Source: Tractidigestivibacter scatoligenes (GTDB taxonomy: Bacteria > Actinomycetota > Coriobacteriia > Coriobacteriales > Atopobiaceae). From it: a stretch of 64,000 nt of DNA. Position 1 is the first letter of the stretch; each line of letters begins with the position of its first letter. The position numbers and the translations under genes were made by a program. The DNA lies in the NCBI RefSeq assembly GCF_001494635.1, contig NZ_LOJF01000009.1, forward strand, positions 186,001-250,000. The letters are read 5' to 3'. The notes beneath the pieces were generated by a model. It was not told the DNA's origin. It made no database searches and saw only the letters and a list, made by a program, of their open reading frames with translations. Of the stretch, positions 47,943-55,543 are shown piece by piece.

Positions 47943-49241
47943 ATGACCAGCACACCTGCCCGGCAGCCGCAAGCCACTACGGCGCCCTTCGGCCTTCTCG
48001 GCCGAAAGCTCGGCCACAGCTGGTCGCCGCGCATCCACACCACCCTGGGAAGCGTCCCCTACGAGCTCTTTGAGCGCGAGCCCGAGGAGGTGGAGCCGTT
48101 CGTCCGCGAAGGCTCGTGGCGCGGCATCAACGTGACCATCCCCTACAAGCGAGACGCTGCGCGCCTGGCAGACGAGCGCTCGCCCCGCGTTGAGCGCCTG
48201 GGCGCGGCCAACACCCTGGTCCGCCGCCCCAATGGCAGCATCTACGCCGAGAACACCGACGTACTGGGCTTCTCGCTCATGCTCCAGCGTTTCTGCGAGC
48301 GCAGGCTGGGCACAACTGCACAGGCGCTGCTCTCCGGCAAGCCCGCACTCGTACTGGGAAGCGGCGGTGCCAGCGCCGCCGTCCAGGCGGCTCTCGAGGA
48401 CGCGGGGGCGCAGGTCTCCGTCATCTCGCGCTCCGGCGAGGACACGTACCAGACGCTGACCGAGCGCCATGCGGACGCGGTTCTCGTAGTCAACGCAACG
48501 CCCGTGGGGATGTATCCCAACTGCCCCGCGACTCCCGTGCCCGAGAAGGACCTCGCGCGGCTCAAGAGCCTCGCCGGCGTGCTCGACGTGATCTACAACC
48601 CCACGCGCACGGGCATCGTGCTTGCGGCAGAGTGCCTGGGCATTCCCGCCGAGACGGGCCTTTCCATGCTGGTAGCACAGGCACTGCGGTCGAGCGAGCT
48701 CTTCCAGGGCCGCCAGCTGGACGTCTCCCTCGTAGACCAGATCGAGGCCCAGATCCTCTCAGAGACGGGCAACGTCGTTCTCATCGGCATGCCGGGCTGC
48801 GGCAAGACCACCACGGGCAAGCGCCTGGCGCGCATGCTTGGAAGGCCTTTCGTCGACATCGACGACGCCATCGAGGCAGGTACGGGAGAGAGCGCCGCAC
48901 ACATCATAAGCACCAGGGGCGAGCAGGAGTTCAGGCGTGTCGAGTCCAAGGTCACGGGCGAGTACGGCGCGCGTTCGGGGCTGGTGATTGCCTGCGGCGG
49001 TGGCGTGGTCACGGTGCCTGCCAACTACGACCTCCTCCACCAGAACGGCACTATCGTTTTCATCGACCGCCCCATAGCGGAACTCGAGACTGCAGGACGT
49101 CCCGTCTCTGCCACCAAAGGCGTTGAGAAGCTCGCCCGTGAGCGCATGGATATCTATCGTGCCTGGTCAGACATCACAATCTCCTCGATGGGGTCTCCTG
49201 CCGGAAACGCCCACGCGATAAGGAACCAGCTTGGCCTCTAG
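47943..49241 (+). CDS. aroE: Fused shikimate dehydrogenase and shikimate kinase
   Basis: One 432-residue protein carries two consecutive pathway enzymes. Residues 15-270 are AroE: GLLGRKLGHSWSPRIH (shikimate-binding Ser motif), INVTIPYKRDA with the catalytic Lys, NTD in YAENTDVLG, and NADP site LVLGSGGASAAVQAAL. Residues 275-430 are AroK: P-loop IGMPGCGKTTTGKRLARMLG near 281-300, DIDDAIE, and CGGGVVT near 350. The kinase part lacks a clear lid arginine of the usual RPLL motif but has RPVSATKGVEKLARERMDIY. ATG follows the pheA stop directly. Confidence 0.94.
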   Translation: MTSTPARQPQATTAPFGLLGRKLGHSWSPRIHTTLGSVPYELFEREPEEVEPFVREGSWRGINVTIPYKRDAARLADERSPRVERLGAANTLVRRPNGSIYAENTDVLGFSLMLQRFCERRLGTTAQALLSGKPALVLGSGGASAAVQAALEDAGAQVSVISRSGEDTYQTLTERHADAVLVVNATPVGMYPNCPATPVPEKDLARLKSLAGVLDVIYNPTRTGIVLAAECLGIPAETGLSMLVAQALRSSELFQGRQLDVSLVDQIEAQILSETGNVVLIGMPGCGKTTTGKRLARMLGRPFVDIDDAIEAGTGESAAHIISTRGEQEFRRVESKVTGEYGARSGLVIACGGGVVTVPANYDLLHQNGTIVFIDRPIAELETAGRPVSATKGVEKLARERMDIYRAWSDITISSMGSPAGNAHAIRNQLGL

Positions 49242-49324
49242 CGCAACTCGCAACGCCAACCGAAAATGGGCAACGTCTACGGAGTCATGACCAACCAAAC
49301 ACCGTGACGTGCCTGCGATAGCCC

Positions 49325-49330
49325 TATACT
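49325..49330 (+). promoter_or_regulatory. Candidate -10 box upstream of the EIIB-AroQ gene
   Basis: TATACT lies 98 nt upstream of the ATG; GTGACG 15 bp further up is a weak -35 candidate. With the 186-nt gap after aroE::aroK, it suggests the fusion gene may be transcribed on its own. Confidence 0.35.
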
Positions 49331-49427
49331 CTGCTCAACACATTTAAACAAGTGGGGCAGCGATGGAAGACCTTGGGGAGAAGGCCTTTTTGAGCAGTGC
49401 GCCGCAAGAAGAAAGGGTTTGGCGCAA

Positions 49428-50363
49428 ATGGCAAAGACGGATGTCGCCGAGCAGGTCCTCGACGCCCTTGGTGGCAAGGACAACGTGAAGGCGAACGACA
49501 TCTGCATGACAAGGCTCAGGATTCTCACCGAGGAACCGGACCTTATCGACCTTAACAGGCTCCGCTCCATCAGGGGTGTCCTTGGCACCGTGCGTCGCGG
49601 CTCAAACGGTGTCGAGATTGTCTTTGGCCCCGGCTCCATTAACGAGGTCAGCAATGACATTGTGCGCCTTACCGGCATCGAACCCAGCTACTCCGCCTTC
49701 CGCGACTCTTCCTCTGCCCCAGAGGACTCCATTAGCGTGCAGATCAACGGCCACGCGCCCATCCCAAAGGCGGTCCGTGCGGCGGTTGCCGCAAAGAAAA
49801 CGCTGGCCTCAGCACACGTTGATGCCCCCGCAGCCGATGATGACGACTCGGATGACATGGAGGAGCTCGCCTCGCTCCTCGAGGCAACGGATGCAGCTAG
49901 TGCAAACCGCCTCCTGGTGGTCAACGGTCCCAACATCAACATGCTCGGCGTGCGCGAGCCCAAGATCTACGGCCGCAAGACATATGCCGACCTCGTGCGC
50001 CTTTGCCGTAAGGCCGCTCGTGAGGCGGGCTTCTCGGAGTGCCGCTGCTTCCAGTCCAACCACGAGGGGGACCTCGTCGACGTGATTCAGGCCGCCTACG
50101 GCGAGTTCGACGGCATTGTCATCAACCCCGCCGCCTACACGCACACTTCGGTGGCGCTGCTCGACGCGCTCAAGTCCGTGGCGCTCCCCACAATCGAGGT
50201 CCACATCTCGAAGGTCGACGAGCGTGAGGACTTCCGCCAGGTCTCCTACGTGCGTGCGGCGTGCTTCGAGACCATCGTTGGCATGGGACTCGACGGCTAT
50301 CGCAAGGCAATCAAGGATATGGCGGCCTACCTCCGCGAGCACAAGGGTGCCGAGAAAAACTAG
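49428..50363 (+). CDS. aroQ: PTS EIIB-like domain fused to type II 3-dehydroquinate dehydratase
   Basis: The 311-residue protein has three parts. Residues 1-85 match the glucose-family PTS EIIB domain: AEQVLDALGGKDNVKANDIC then MTRLRI, with Cys26 at the phosphorylated position (family: CxTRLR), and a G-V-x-x-V block at SIRGVLGTVRRGSNGVEIVFG. Residues 86-160 are a linker rich in Ala and acidic residues (ADDDDSDDMEE). Residues 161-305 are a dodecameric-type dehydroquinase: LLVVNGPNINMLGVREPKIYG, FQSNHEGDLVDVIQAA, NPAAYTHTSVALLDAL (catalytic His) and EVHISKVDEREDFRQVSY. Two usual residues differ (Ser-Asn to Ser-Lys, Ile-His to Ile-Gln). The gene completes the pathway. ATG 49428 is preferred to TTG 49419 on ribosome-binding-site spacing. 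Confidence 0.88.
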   Translation: MAKTDVAEQVLDALGGKDNVKANDICMTRLRILTEEPDLIDLNRLRSIRGVLGTVRRGSNGVEIVFGPGSINEVSNDIVRLTGIEPSYSAFRDSSSAPEDSISVQINGHAPIPKAVRAAVAAKKTLASAHVDAPAADDDDSDDMEELASLLEATDAASANRLLVVNGPNINMLGVREPKIYGRKTYADLVRLCRKAAREAGFSECRCFQSNHEGDLVDVIQAAYGEFDGIVINPAAYTHTSVALLDALKSVALPTIEVHISKVDEREDFRQVSYVRAACFETIVGMGLDGYRKAIKDMAAYLREHKGAEKN

Positions 50364-50388
50364 CTAGGCGCACACAAAAGCGCAGCTG

Positions 50389-50994
50389 CTATCGCACCAT
50401 GGGGTTGCAGCACCACGTCCCGGACTCGCTTACCAGCCAGTCCACGGGCACGTCATGCTCGTCTCTTGGCAGTGGGTTCCCCGAGAGCTGCCGCGAGCGT
50501 ACCAGCGCGACCTTCTCGCCAGGGTAGAACGCAAGGAACCTGTCGTAGTAGCCGCCACCGTAGCCAATGCGGTAGCCATCGGCGTCAAACACAAGGCCAG
50601 GAACAATGCACAGCGAGCCCACCATCTGCGGTGGCGTGAGGGGACGTCCGCAGTCCGGCGAAGGCTCCATGAGCCCGCGAAGACCTGGCTCGAGGTCATC
50701 CTCAGAGGAGATCACGTAGAAGTCAAGCGAATGGAAGCGGCGACAGCGCGGGACGGCAACCTGTTTGCCAGCTGCCCAGGCGGCCTGCATGAGCGCGTGG
50801 GTGTCTACCTCGCTCCCAAACGAGACATAGGTGAGGATAAGACGCGCATTCTTCCAAGCAGAAAGTTCCTCAAGCCCAAGCAGAATGCGTGCGTCTGTGG
50901 CAGCACGAACTGAAGCGCCCATACGGGTGCGGATGCGCACGTACTCCGCACGGAGAGCGGTCTTGCCAGCGTCTGATCCTTGGGAACTCGCCAC
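50389..50994 (-). CDS. 5-formyltetrahydrofolate cyclo-ligase
   Basis: The enzyme converts 5-formyl-THF to methenyl-THF with ATP. The 201-residue protein has basic N-terminal helix GKTALRAEYVRIRTRM, LILTYVSFGSEVDTH near 55-68, LCIVPGLVFDADGYRIGYGG and GGYYDRFLAFYPG near 130-160. The start is GTG at 50994 with AAGGAGG 5 nt upstream; an ATG nearby is out of frame. It stands alone and converges with the aromatic cluster. Confidence 0.93.
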   Translation of the reverse strand: MASSQGSDAGKTALRAEYVRIRTRMGASVRAATDARILLGLEELSAWKNARLILTYVSFGSEVDTHALMQAAWAAGKQVAVPRCRRFHSLDFYVISSEDDLEPGLRGLMEPSPDCGRPLTPPQMVGSLCIVPGLVFDADGYRIGYGGGYYDRFLAFYPGEKVALVRSRQLSGNPLPRDEHDVPVDWLVSESGTWCCNPMVR

Positions 50995-51119
50995 CGCATC
51001 CTCCTTCTCCCGTAGGCACCACTTTACCTCATTATGCTTCTCACCTTGGCATCATTGCCAATCTCGCAACCATGCAGCAAGCGAGTGGTCTTAAATGCCA
51101 GCTGTACAGGTACTTATAT

Positions 51120-51175
51120 TTCGCAAACCCCGCAAGGAGAAAGCGGCGGGTTGCCGTAAGATTGACATTTGCGAA
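51120..51175 (+). promoter_or_regulatory. trpS: Possible structured leader of trpS
   Basis: TTCGCAAA (51120-51127) can pair with TTTGCGAA (51168-51175), enclosing an inner CCCCGC/GCGGCGGG stem. It ends 50 nt before the trpS ATG. The T-box motif is not visible. Weak candidate for post-transcriptional control. Confidence 0.3.
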
Positions 51176-51225
51176 CATACGCGCCGCCCGGCGGCACTAA
51201 CACGCGAAGGACCAGGAGAGACATC

Positions 51226-52275
51226 ATGCCCAACGAGGGAAGCTACGAAGCCGCACTCAAGCGCAGCGACCAGATTCAGGCCGACCTGCCCCAGCACCCG
51301 GAGAACTACACCATGCTCACGGGTGACAGGCCCACTGGCCGCCTGCACCTAGGCCACTACTTTGGCACCATCAAGGAGCGTGTGCGCCTCCAGGACCTGG
51401 GCGTCAACACCAACATCATCATTGCGGACTACCAGGTGATCACGGACCGCGACACCACCGAGCACATCCGCGACAACGTGTACAACATGGTCATCGACTA
51501 CCTTGCCTGTGGCATCGACCCAGAGAAGACCATGATATTCACCCACTCCGCCGTCCCGGAGGAGAACCAGCTCATGCTGCCGTTCCTCTCGCTGGTGACC
51601 GAGGCCGAGATGGAGCGCAATCCCACTGTGAAGGCAGAGCAGGCGGCCTCCGGCCACGCGCTCACGGGGCTACTTCTCACCTACCCCGTGCACCAGGCGT
51701 GCGACATCCTCTTCTGCAAGGGCAACATCGTGCCCGTGGGGCGTGACCAACTCCCCCACATCGAGATTACCTCGAAGATCGCCCGTCGCTTCAACGAGCG
51801 CTACGGCAAGGTCTTTCCCGAGGTCGCAGGGCTTCTCACCTCGACGCCGCTCCTGCCCGGCCTTGACGGCCGCAAGATGAGCAAGTCCTACGGCAACGCC
51901 ATCTCGCTCTCGATGACCGCTGAGGAGACCGCCAAGCTCATAAAGAAGTCGAAGACCGACTCCGAGCGCAATATCACTTTCGACCCCGAGGGGCGCCCCG
52001 GAGTCTCGGCGCTGCTCACCACGGCCGGCATCTGCAGCGGCCGCGACCCCAAGGAGATCGCAGACGAGATTGGCATGGGCGGCGCAGGCCAGCTCAAGCG
52101 CTACACCACCGAGGTGGTAAACGAGTACTTTGCTCCCATCCGCGAGCGCCGCGAGAAGCTCGCCGGGGACCTCGACTACGTGAAGGATGTTCTCCACGAC
52201 GGCAACCGCCGTGCGAACGAGATAGCGCACGAGACCCTGAACGAGGTCCGCGAGGCCATGGGCATGGTGTACTAG
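51226..52275 (+). CDS. trpS: Tryptophanyl-tRNA synthetase
   Basis: The 349-residue class I synthetase charges tRNA-Trp. The ATP motifs are DRPTGRLHLGHYFGTIKERV (HIGH type, about 35-54) and GLDGRKMSKSYGNAISLS (KMSKS, about 216-233). The region VITDRDTTEHIRDNVYNMV matches the bacterial family. ATG 51226 has AGGAGAG upstream. It lies near the aromatic cluster but is probably transcribed separately. Confidence 0.96.
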   Translation: MPNEGSYEAALKRSDQIQADLPQHPENYTMLTGDRPTGRLHLGHYFGTIKERVRLQDLGVNTNIIIADYQVITDRDTTEHIRDNVYNMVIDYLACGIDPEKTMIFTHSAVPEENQLMLPFLSLVTEAEMERNPTVKAEQAASGHALTGLLLTYPVHQACDILFCKGNIVPVGRDQLPHIEITSKIARRFNERYGKVFPEVAGLLTSTPLLPGLDGRKMSKSYGNAISLSMTAEETAKLIKKSKTDSERNITFDPEGRPGVSALLTTAGICSGRDPKEIADEIGMGGAGQLKRYTTEVVNEYFAPIRERREKLAGDLDYVKDVLHDGNRRANEIAHETLNEVREAMGMVY

Positions 52276-52303
52276 GATCCAGCACAAAGAATTCTGGCAA
52301 GGC

Positions 52304-52335
52304 AAGCTACCTCGGAGTTAGCTCCGGGGTAGCTT
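52304..52335. terminator. Hairpin between convergent trpS and the SprT-like gene
   Basis: A 14-bp stem with one G-T pair (52304-52317 with 52322-52335) surrounds a TTAG loop. It includes the last codons of the SprT-like gene. No long T-run follows on either side, so it may end both transcripts only partly. Confidence 0.5.
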
Positions 52336-52855
52336 TCATATGCGAAAGCACATAGGCAGGTGCGCACACGTAGATGCGTCCCCGTTCGTCCATGAGGTTG
52401 CAGCAGCGCTTGGGCCTCCCGTTCATGCCGACGAACCGGTAGCGGCGGCAGCGCACCACAAGCTCGGAACCCACGAGGGGCTCCACCTCGGAGCGCGGGA
52501 CCTCGGGCACCCTGCTGGCCGGCTCGCGCCGCGTGGCGCGAACGTCCGTGCCGTACGCCTCGTTGACCCTGGCGGCAGCCTCGCGGAAGCGTTCCCCGTG
52601 GTCGAAGCAGCCTGGGAGCGTGTGGATGAGCTCGTGGTAGAGGACGTCTCGCACCTGAGCGTCGGTCTTGCACGCATCGACGGAGCACGAGATCTGGAAG
52701 AGCGGCCTGCACCCGCCGCGCAGCTTCTTGCAGCTGCCAATACGCGAGCGGTTGTGCGTGAGCCTCACGGAAGGAAGGTACTCGCGCGGAGAGAGACCAA
52801 TGCGCCGCAGGCAGATGGCACAATCCGCAAGAAGGGTGTCGAACCTCTCCTGCAT
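52307..52855 (-). CDS. SprT-like zinc metallopeptidase-fold protein
   Basis: The 182-residue protein has the zinc motif YHELIHTLPGC (His74, Glu75, His78) and a third candidate ligand in FDHGERF. Cysteine-rich surroundings (SCKKLRGGCRPLFQISCSVDACK; later CRRYRF and RCCNLMD, VCAPA) suggest a further metal site, as in the zinc-ribbon of SprT proteins. SprT-like proteins act in protein or DNA-protein-crosslink turnover in eukaryotes; the bacterial role is unclear. The start is uncertain: ATG 52855, or GTG at 52870 with GGGGG upstream. It follows arcB on the same strand after a large hairpin. Confidence 0.7.
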   Translation of the reverse strand: MQERFDTLLADCAICLRRIGLSPREYLPSVRLTHNRSRIGSCKKLRGGCRPLFQISCSVDACKTDAQVRDVLYHELIHTLPGCFDHGERFREAAARVNEAYGTDVRATRREPASRVPEVPRSEVEPLVGSELVVRCRRYRFVGMNGRPKRCCNLMDERGRIYVCAPAYVLSHMKATPELTPR

Positions 52856-52953
52856 TCCAGCATCAACCACAGGTTGCCCCCACGAATGTATGTGCTCTTC
52901 CCAGGCGCCGCCGCTGCATGCCACTACGCTCAAACGGCCAACGATAACGGAAT

Positions 52954-53027
52954 GCGGGGGTTGGGCTTTCTCTCGGAGGGCGTGTCCTTGATGTCCTTCG
53001 CCCTCAGAGGGAAAGCCCAACCCCCGC
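52954..53027. repeat. Large hairpin after arcB (29-nt arms)
   Basis: Arms 52954-52982 and 52999-53027 match at 27 of 29 positions; the first 16 pairs, GCGGGGGTTGGGCTTT and its complement, are perfect. The 16-nt loop holds two copies of TGTCCTT. It starts 18 nt beyond the arcB stop and probably ends that transcript, but it is far longer than a normal terminator and lacks a T-run. Confidence 0.8.
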
Positions 53028-53044
53028 CCCACAGCTACGTTTGC

Positions 53045-54040
53045 CTACTTGAGCGTCGCGTACATCACGGCCTTAATCGTGTGCATGCGGTTCTCGGCCT
53101 CATCGAAGACGCGAGAGCGAGGCCCCTCGAAGACCTCGTTTGTGACCTCCATCTCGGCAAGGCCGAACTTCTCGTAGATGTCCTCGCCAATGGTGGTGTG
53201 GCGGTCGTGGAAGCTGGGGAGGCAGTGCATGAAGATGGCATCGGGGGCGGCCTTTGCCATCACGTCAGCGGTGACCTGGTAGGGCTTGAGGAGCTTGATG
53301 CGCTCGGCCCACAGGCTGTCAGGCTCGCCCATCGAGACCCAGATGTCGGTGTAGATGACGGAAGCGTTGCGCGCGCCCTCGTCCACGTCTTCAGTGAGGG
53401 TGATGGTGGAGCCGTTCTCGGCGGCAATGGCGCGGCACTGCTCGACAAGCTCGGGCGCGGGCATCTGCTTCTCGGGCCCGCAGGCGCAGAAGTCGATGCC
53501 AAGCTTCGCGCACACCACCATGAGGGAGTTGCCCACGTTGTTACCGGCATCGCCCATGAAGGTGAGCTTGCGGCCGGAGAGGTCGTTACCAAACTCCTCG
53601 CGCATGGTGAGGACGTCGGCGAGCATCTGCGTGGGGTGGAACTCGGTGGTAAGGCCGTTCCACACGGGAACGCCTGCGTAGTCTGCGAGCGTCTGTACGA
53701 TGGACTGCGCGTAGCCGCGGTACTCGATGCCGTCGAACATGCGGCCAAGCACGCGGGCGGTGTCCTCGATGGACTCCTTCTTGCCCATCTGGCTAGAACC
53801 GGGGTCGAGGTAGGTCACGCCCATGCCAAGGTCACGGCCGGCGACCTCGAAGCTGCAGCGCGTGCGGGTGGAGGTCTTCTCGAAGAGCAGGACGATGTTC
53901 TTGCCCTCGAGGTAGCGGTGCGGCTCGTGCGCGTGCTTCTTGGCCTTGAGGTCTGCAGAGAGGTCGAGGAGGTAGCGAATCTCCTCAGGCGTGAAGTCCA
54001 GCAGCTTAAGGAAGTTGCGTCCAGAGAGGTTAACGGCCAT
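53045..54040 (-). CDS. arcB: Ornithine carbamoyltransferase
   Basis: The 331-residue enzyme interconverts citrulline and ornithine with carbamoyl phosphate. The motifs are [20 protein letters not shown] (STRTR, about 53-72), [17 protein letters not shown] near 134-150, and [10 protein letters not shown] near 268-277 (HCLP). It follows arcA, so it most likely works catabolically in the arginine deiminase route. AAAGGA precedes the ATG at 54040; an upstream in-frame ATG at 54106 gives a leader without homology. Confidence 0.94.
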   Translation of the reverse strand: MAVNLSGRNFLKLLDFTPEEIRYLLDLSADLKAKKHAHEPHRYLEGKNIVLLFEKTSTRTRCSFEVAGRDLGMGVTYLDPGSSQMGKKESIEDTARVLGRMFDGIEYRGYAQSIVQTLADYAGVPVWNGLTTEFHPTQMLADVLTMREEFGNDLSGRKLTFMGDAGNNVGNSLMVVCAKLGIDFCACGPEKQMPAPELVEQCRAIAAENGSTITLTEDVDEGARNASVIYTDIWVSMGEPDSLWAERIKLLKPYQVTADVMAKAAPDAIFMHCLPSFHDRHTTIGEDIYEKFGLAEMEVTNEVFEGPRSRVFDEAENRMHTIKAVMYATLK

Positions 54041-54145
54041 GGATGGTCCTTTCTTCCCGCACGCGGGATGAGATTGTGGTGCCCGTTGCGCAAGGCAGCA
54101 AGACAAAGTCTAAACCCTCATTTGGACGAGAAGACAGCCGCCCGC

Positions 54146-55396
54146 CTACTTCACGGCATCCCTCCAGAACGCCATGCTCATGCAGTGCGGGCCGCCACGA
54201 CCGCGCGAAAGCTCCGCCGAAGGAATCTCCAGGAGGTTCACGCCTGCGTGATAGAGGATGTCGTTGGTGACGGCGTTGCGCTGGTAGACCATCACCGTGC
54301 CGGGACGCACCGCAAGGGTGTTTGAGCCGTCGTTCCACTGCTCGCGGGCGGCGGCAATGGGGTCGTCTCCGCCGCACTTGATAAGGCGAACGGCAGAAAG
54401 CCCCAGCGCGCTGGCCAGCACCTGGTCCAGCGTCCCCTCCATCTGGGAGATGCGGGTCTCGCCCTCATGTGCCCCACGCGTGATGGAGAAGACCTTGAGC
54501 GTTCCCAGAATACCGGGGTGAACCGTGAAGGTGTCGACGTCAACCTGCGTGAAGACGGTGTCGAGGTGCATGAAGGAGCGCTTATGCGGAATCGAGAAGG
54601 CATAGACGGCGCGCACCTGGGACTTCTCGCTCCACAGCAGGTGTTTGGCAAGCCGGTCGATTGCCGCCGGCTGCGTGCGCTCGGAGATGCCCACGCCAAT
54701 CACGCTGGCACTCAGCACCAGGATGTCACCGCCCTCGATGTGGTAGGGACTCGCCGGGTCGTACCAGATGGGTACATGCGAGTACTCGGGGTGATACGTA
54801 AAGAGGTAGCGGCCAAAGAGGGACTCACGGCGCCTCGTCGCCGAGCGCATGCGGTTGAGGCTCACGCCAGAACCAATGACCGAGAAGGTGTCGCGCGTGA
54901 AGTAGACGTTGGGGATAGGATCCACAAGGATGGGGTTCTCGTCTCCTCCGCCCGCCTCCATCACGTCTGCAAGCGAGGCGTCCTTAACCGAGGCCAGGTC
55001 GACCTCATCGGCACGCACGCCGGTGATGGCCTTCTCGACAAGCTCGAGGGGGTCGTCGATGTCCTCCAGGCGCTGGCGCACGGCCTCGCGCACGCCGGGC
55101 CCGTCTATGCCGCACTCGGCCACATAGTCGCGAACGAACGACTCGCGCGCCATGGGGTTTGCAGCCAGCGCCTCCGCCACGAGCTGATCGAGGTAGAGCA
55201 CCTCGACACCTTCGTCACGAAGCATCTGAGCAAAGCGGTCGTGCTCTGCCTGGGCGGTCTCCAGAAACGGGATGTCATCAAAGAGGAGGCGGCCGATGTT
55301 GTCAGGCGAAAGGTTGAGAAGCTCGTCACCCGGGCGGTGGAGCATGACCTTGCGAAGCTCGCCTATCTCGGAGCAAATGTTGAGGCCCGTTGTCAT
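54146..55396 (-). CDS. arcA: Arginine deiminase
   Basis: ArcA hydrolyses arginine to citrulline and ammonia, giving ATP and acid tolerance with ArcB and carbamate kinase. The 416-residue protein begins with LNICSEIGELRKVMLHRPGDE, has FTRDTFSVIGSGVSLNRM near 165-182, IEGGDILVLS near 220-229 and the catalytic cysteine in GRGGPHCMSMAFWRD at the end. GGAGGATGCG precedes ATG 55396, and an inverted repeat TGCTT-N4-AAGCA (55411-55424) lies in its leader. arcC and the arginine antiporter are not in the window. Confidence 0.96.
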   Translation of the reverse strand: MTTGLNICSEIGELRKVMLHRPGDELLNLSPDNIGRLLFDDIPFLETAQAEHDRFAQMLRDEGVEVLYLDQLVAEALAANPMARESFVRDYVAECGIDGPGVREAVRQRLEDIDDPLELVEKAITGVRADEVDLASVKDASLADVMEAGGGDENPILVDPIPNVYFTRDTFSVIGSGVSLNRMRSATRRRESLFGRYLFTYHPEYSHVPIWYDPASPYHIEGGDILVLSASVIGVGISERTQPAAIDRLAKHLLWSEKSQVRAVYAFSIPHKRSFMHLDTVFTQVDVDTFTVHPGILGTLKVFSITRGAHEGETRISQMEGTLDQVLASALGLSAVRLIKCGGDDPIAAAREQWNDGSNTLAVRPGTVMVYQRNAVTNDILYHAGVNLLEIPSAELSRGRGGPHCMSMAFWRDAVK

Positions 55397-55543
55397 CGCA
55401 TCCTCCGTAATGCTTTCGTAAGCATCTTCTCGCCTCCTAAACGATACCCCATGAGAGCCGGATAAGTCATTTTGAGCCCTGCTAGAATCAGGACCAGAAC
55501 AATCAATCCATTCGCGCGGAGCCGCGCACGGGGAGGAATGGCC

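Noticed and set aside
46728-48470. 580-codon minus-strand frame opposite pheA and aroE
   Set aside because: Antisense shadow of two conserved enzymes.
50805-50999. ATG-started frame at the beginning of the cyclo-ligase gene
   Set aside because: It is out of frame with the conserved protein; the GTG at 50994 has the better-spaced ribosome binding site.
52340-54325. 661-codon plus-strand frame opposite the SprT-like gene and arcB
   Set aside because: Antisense to arcB, whose motifs are complete, and it crosses the large hairpin.
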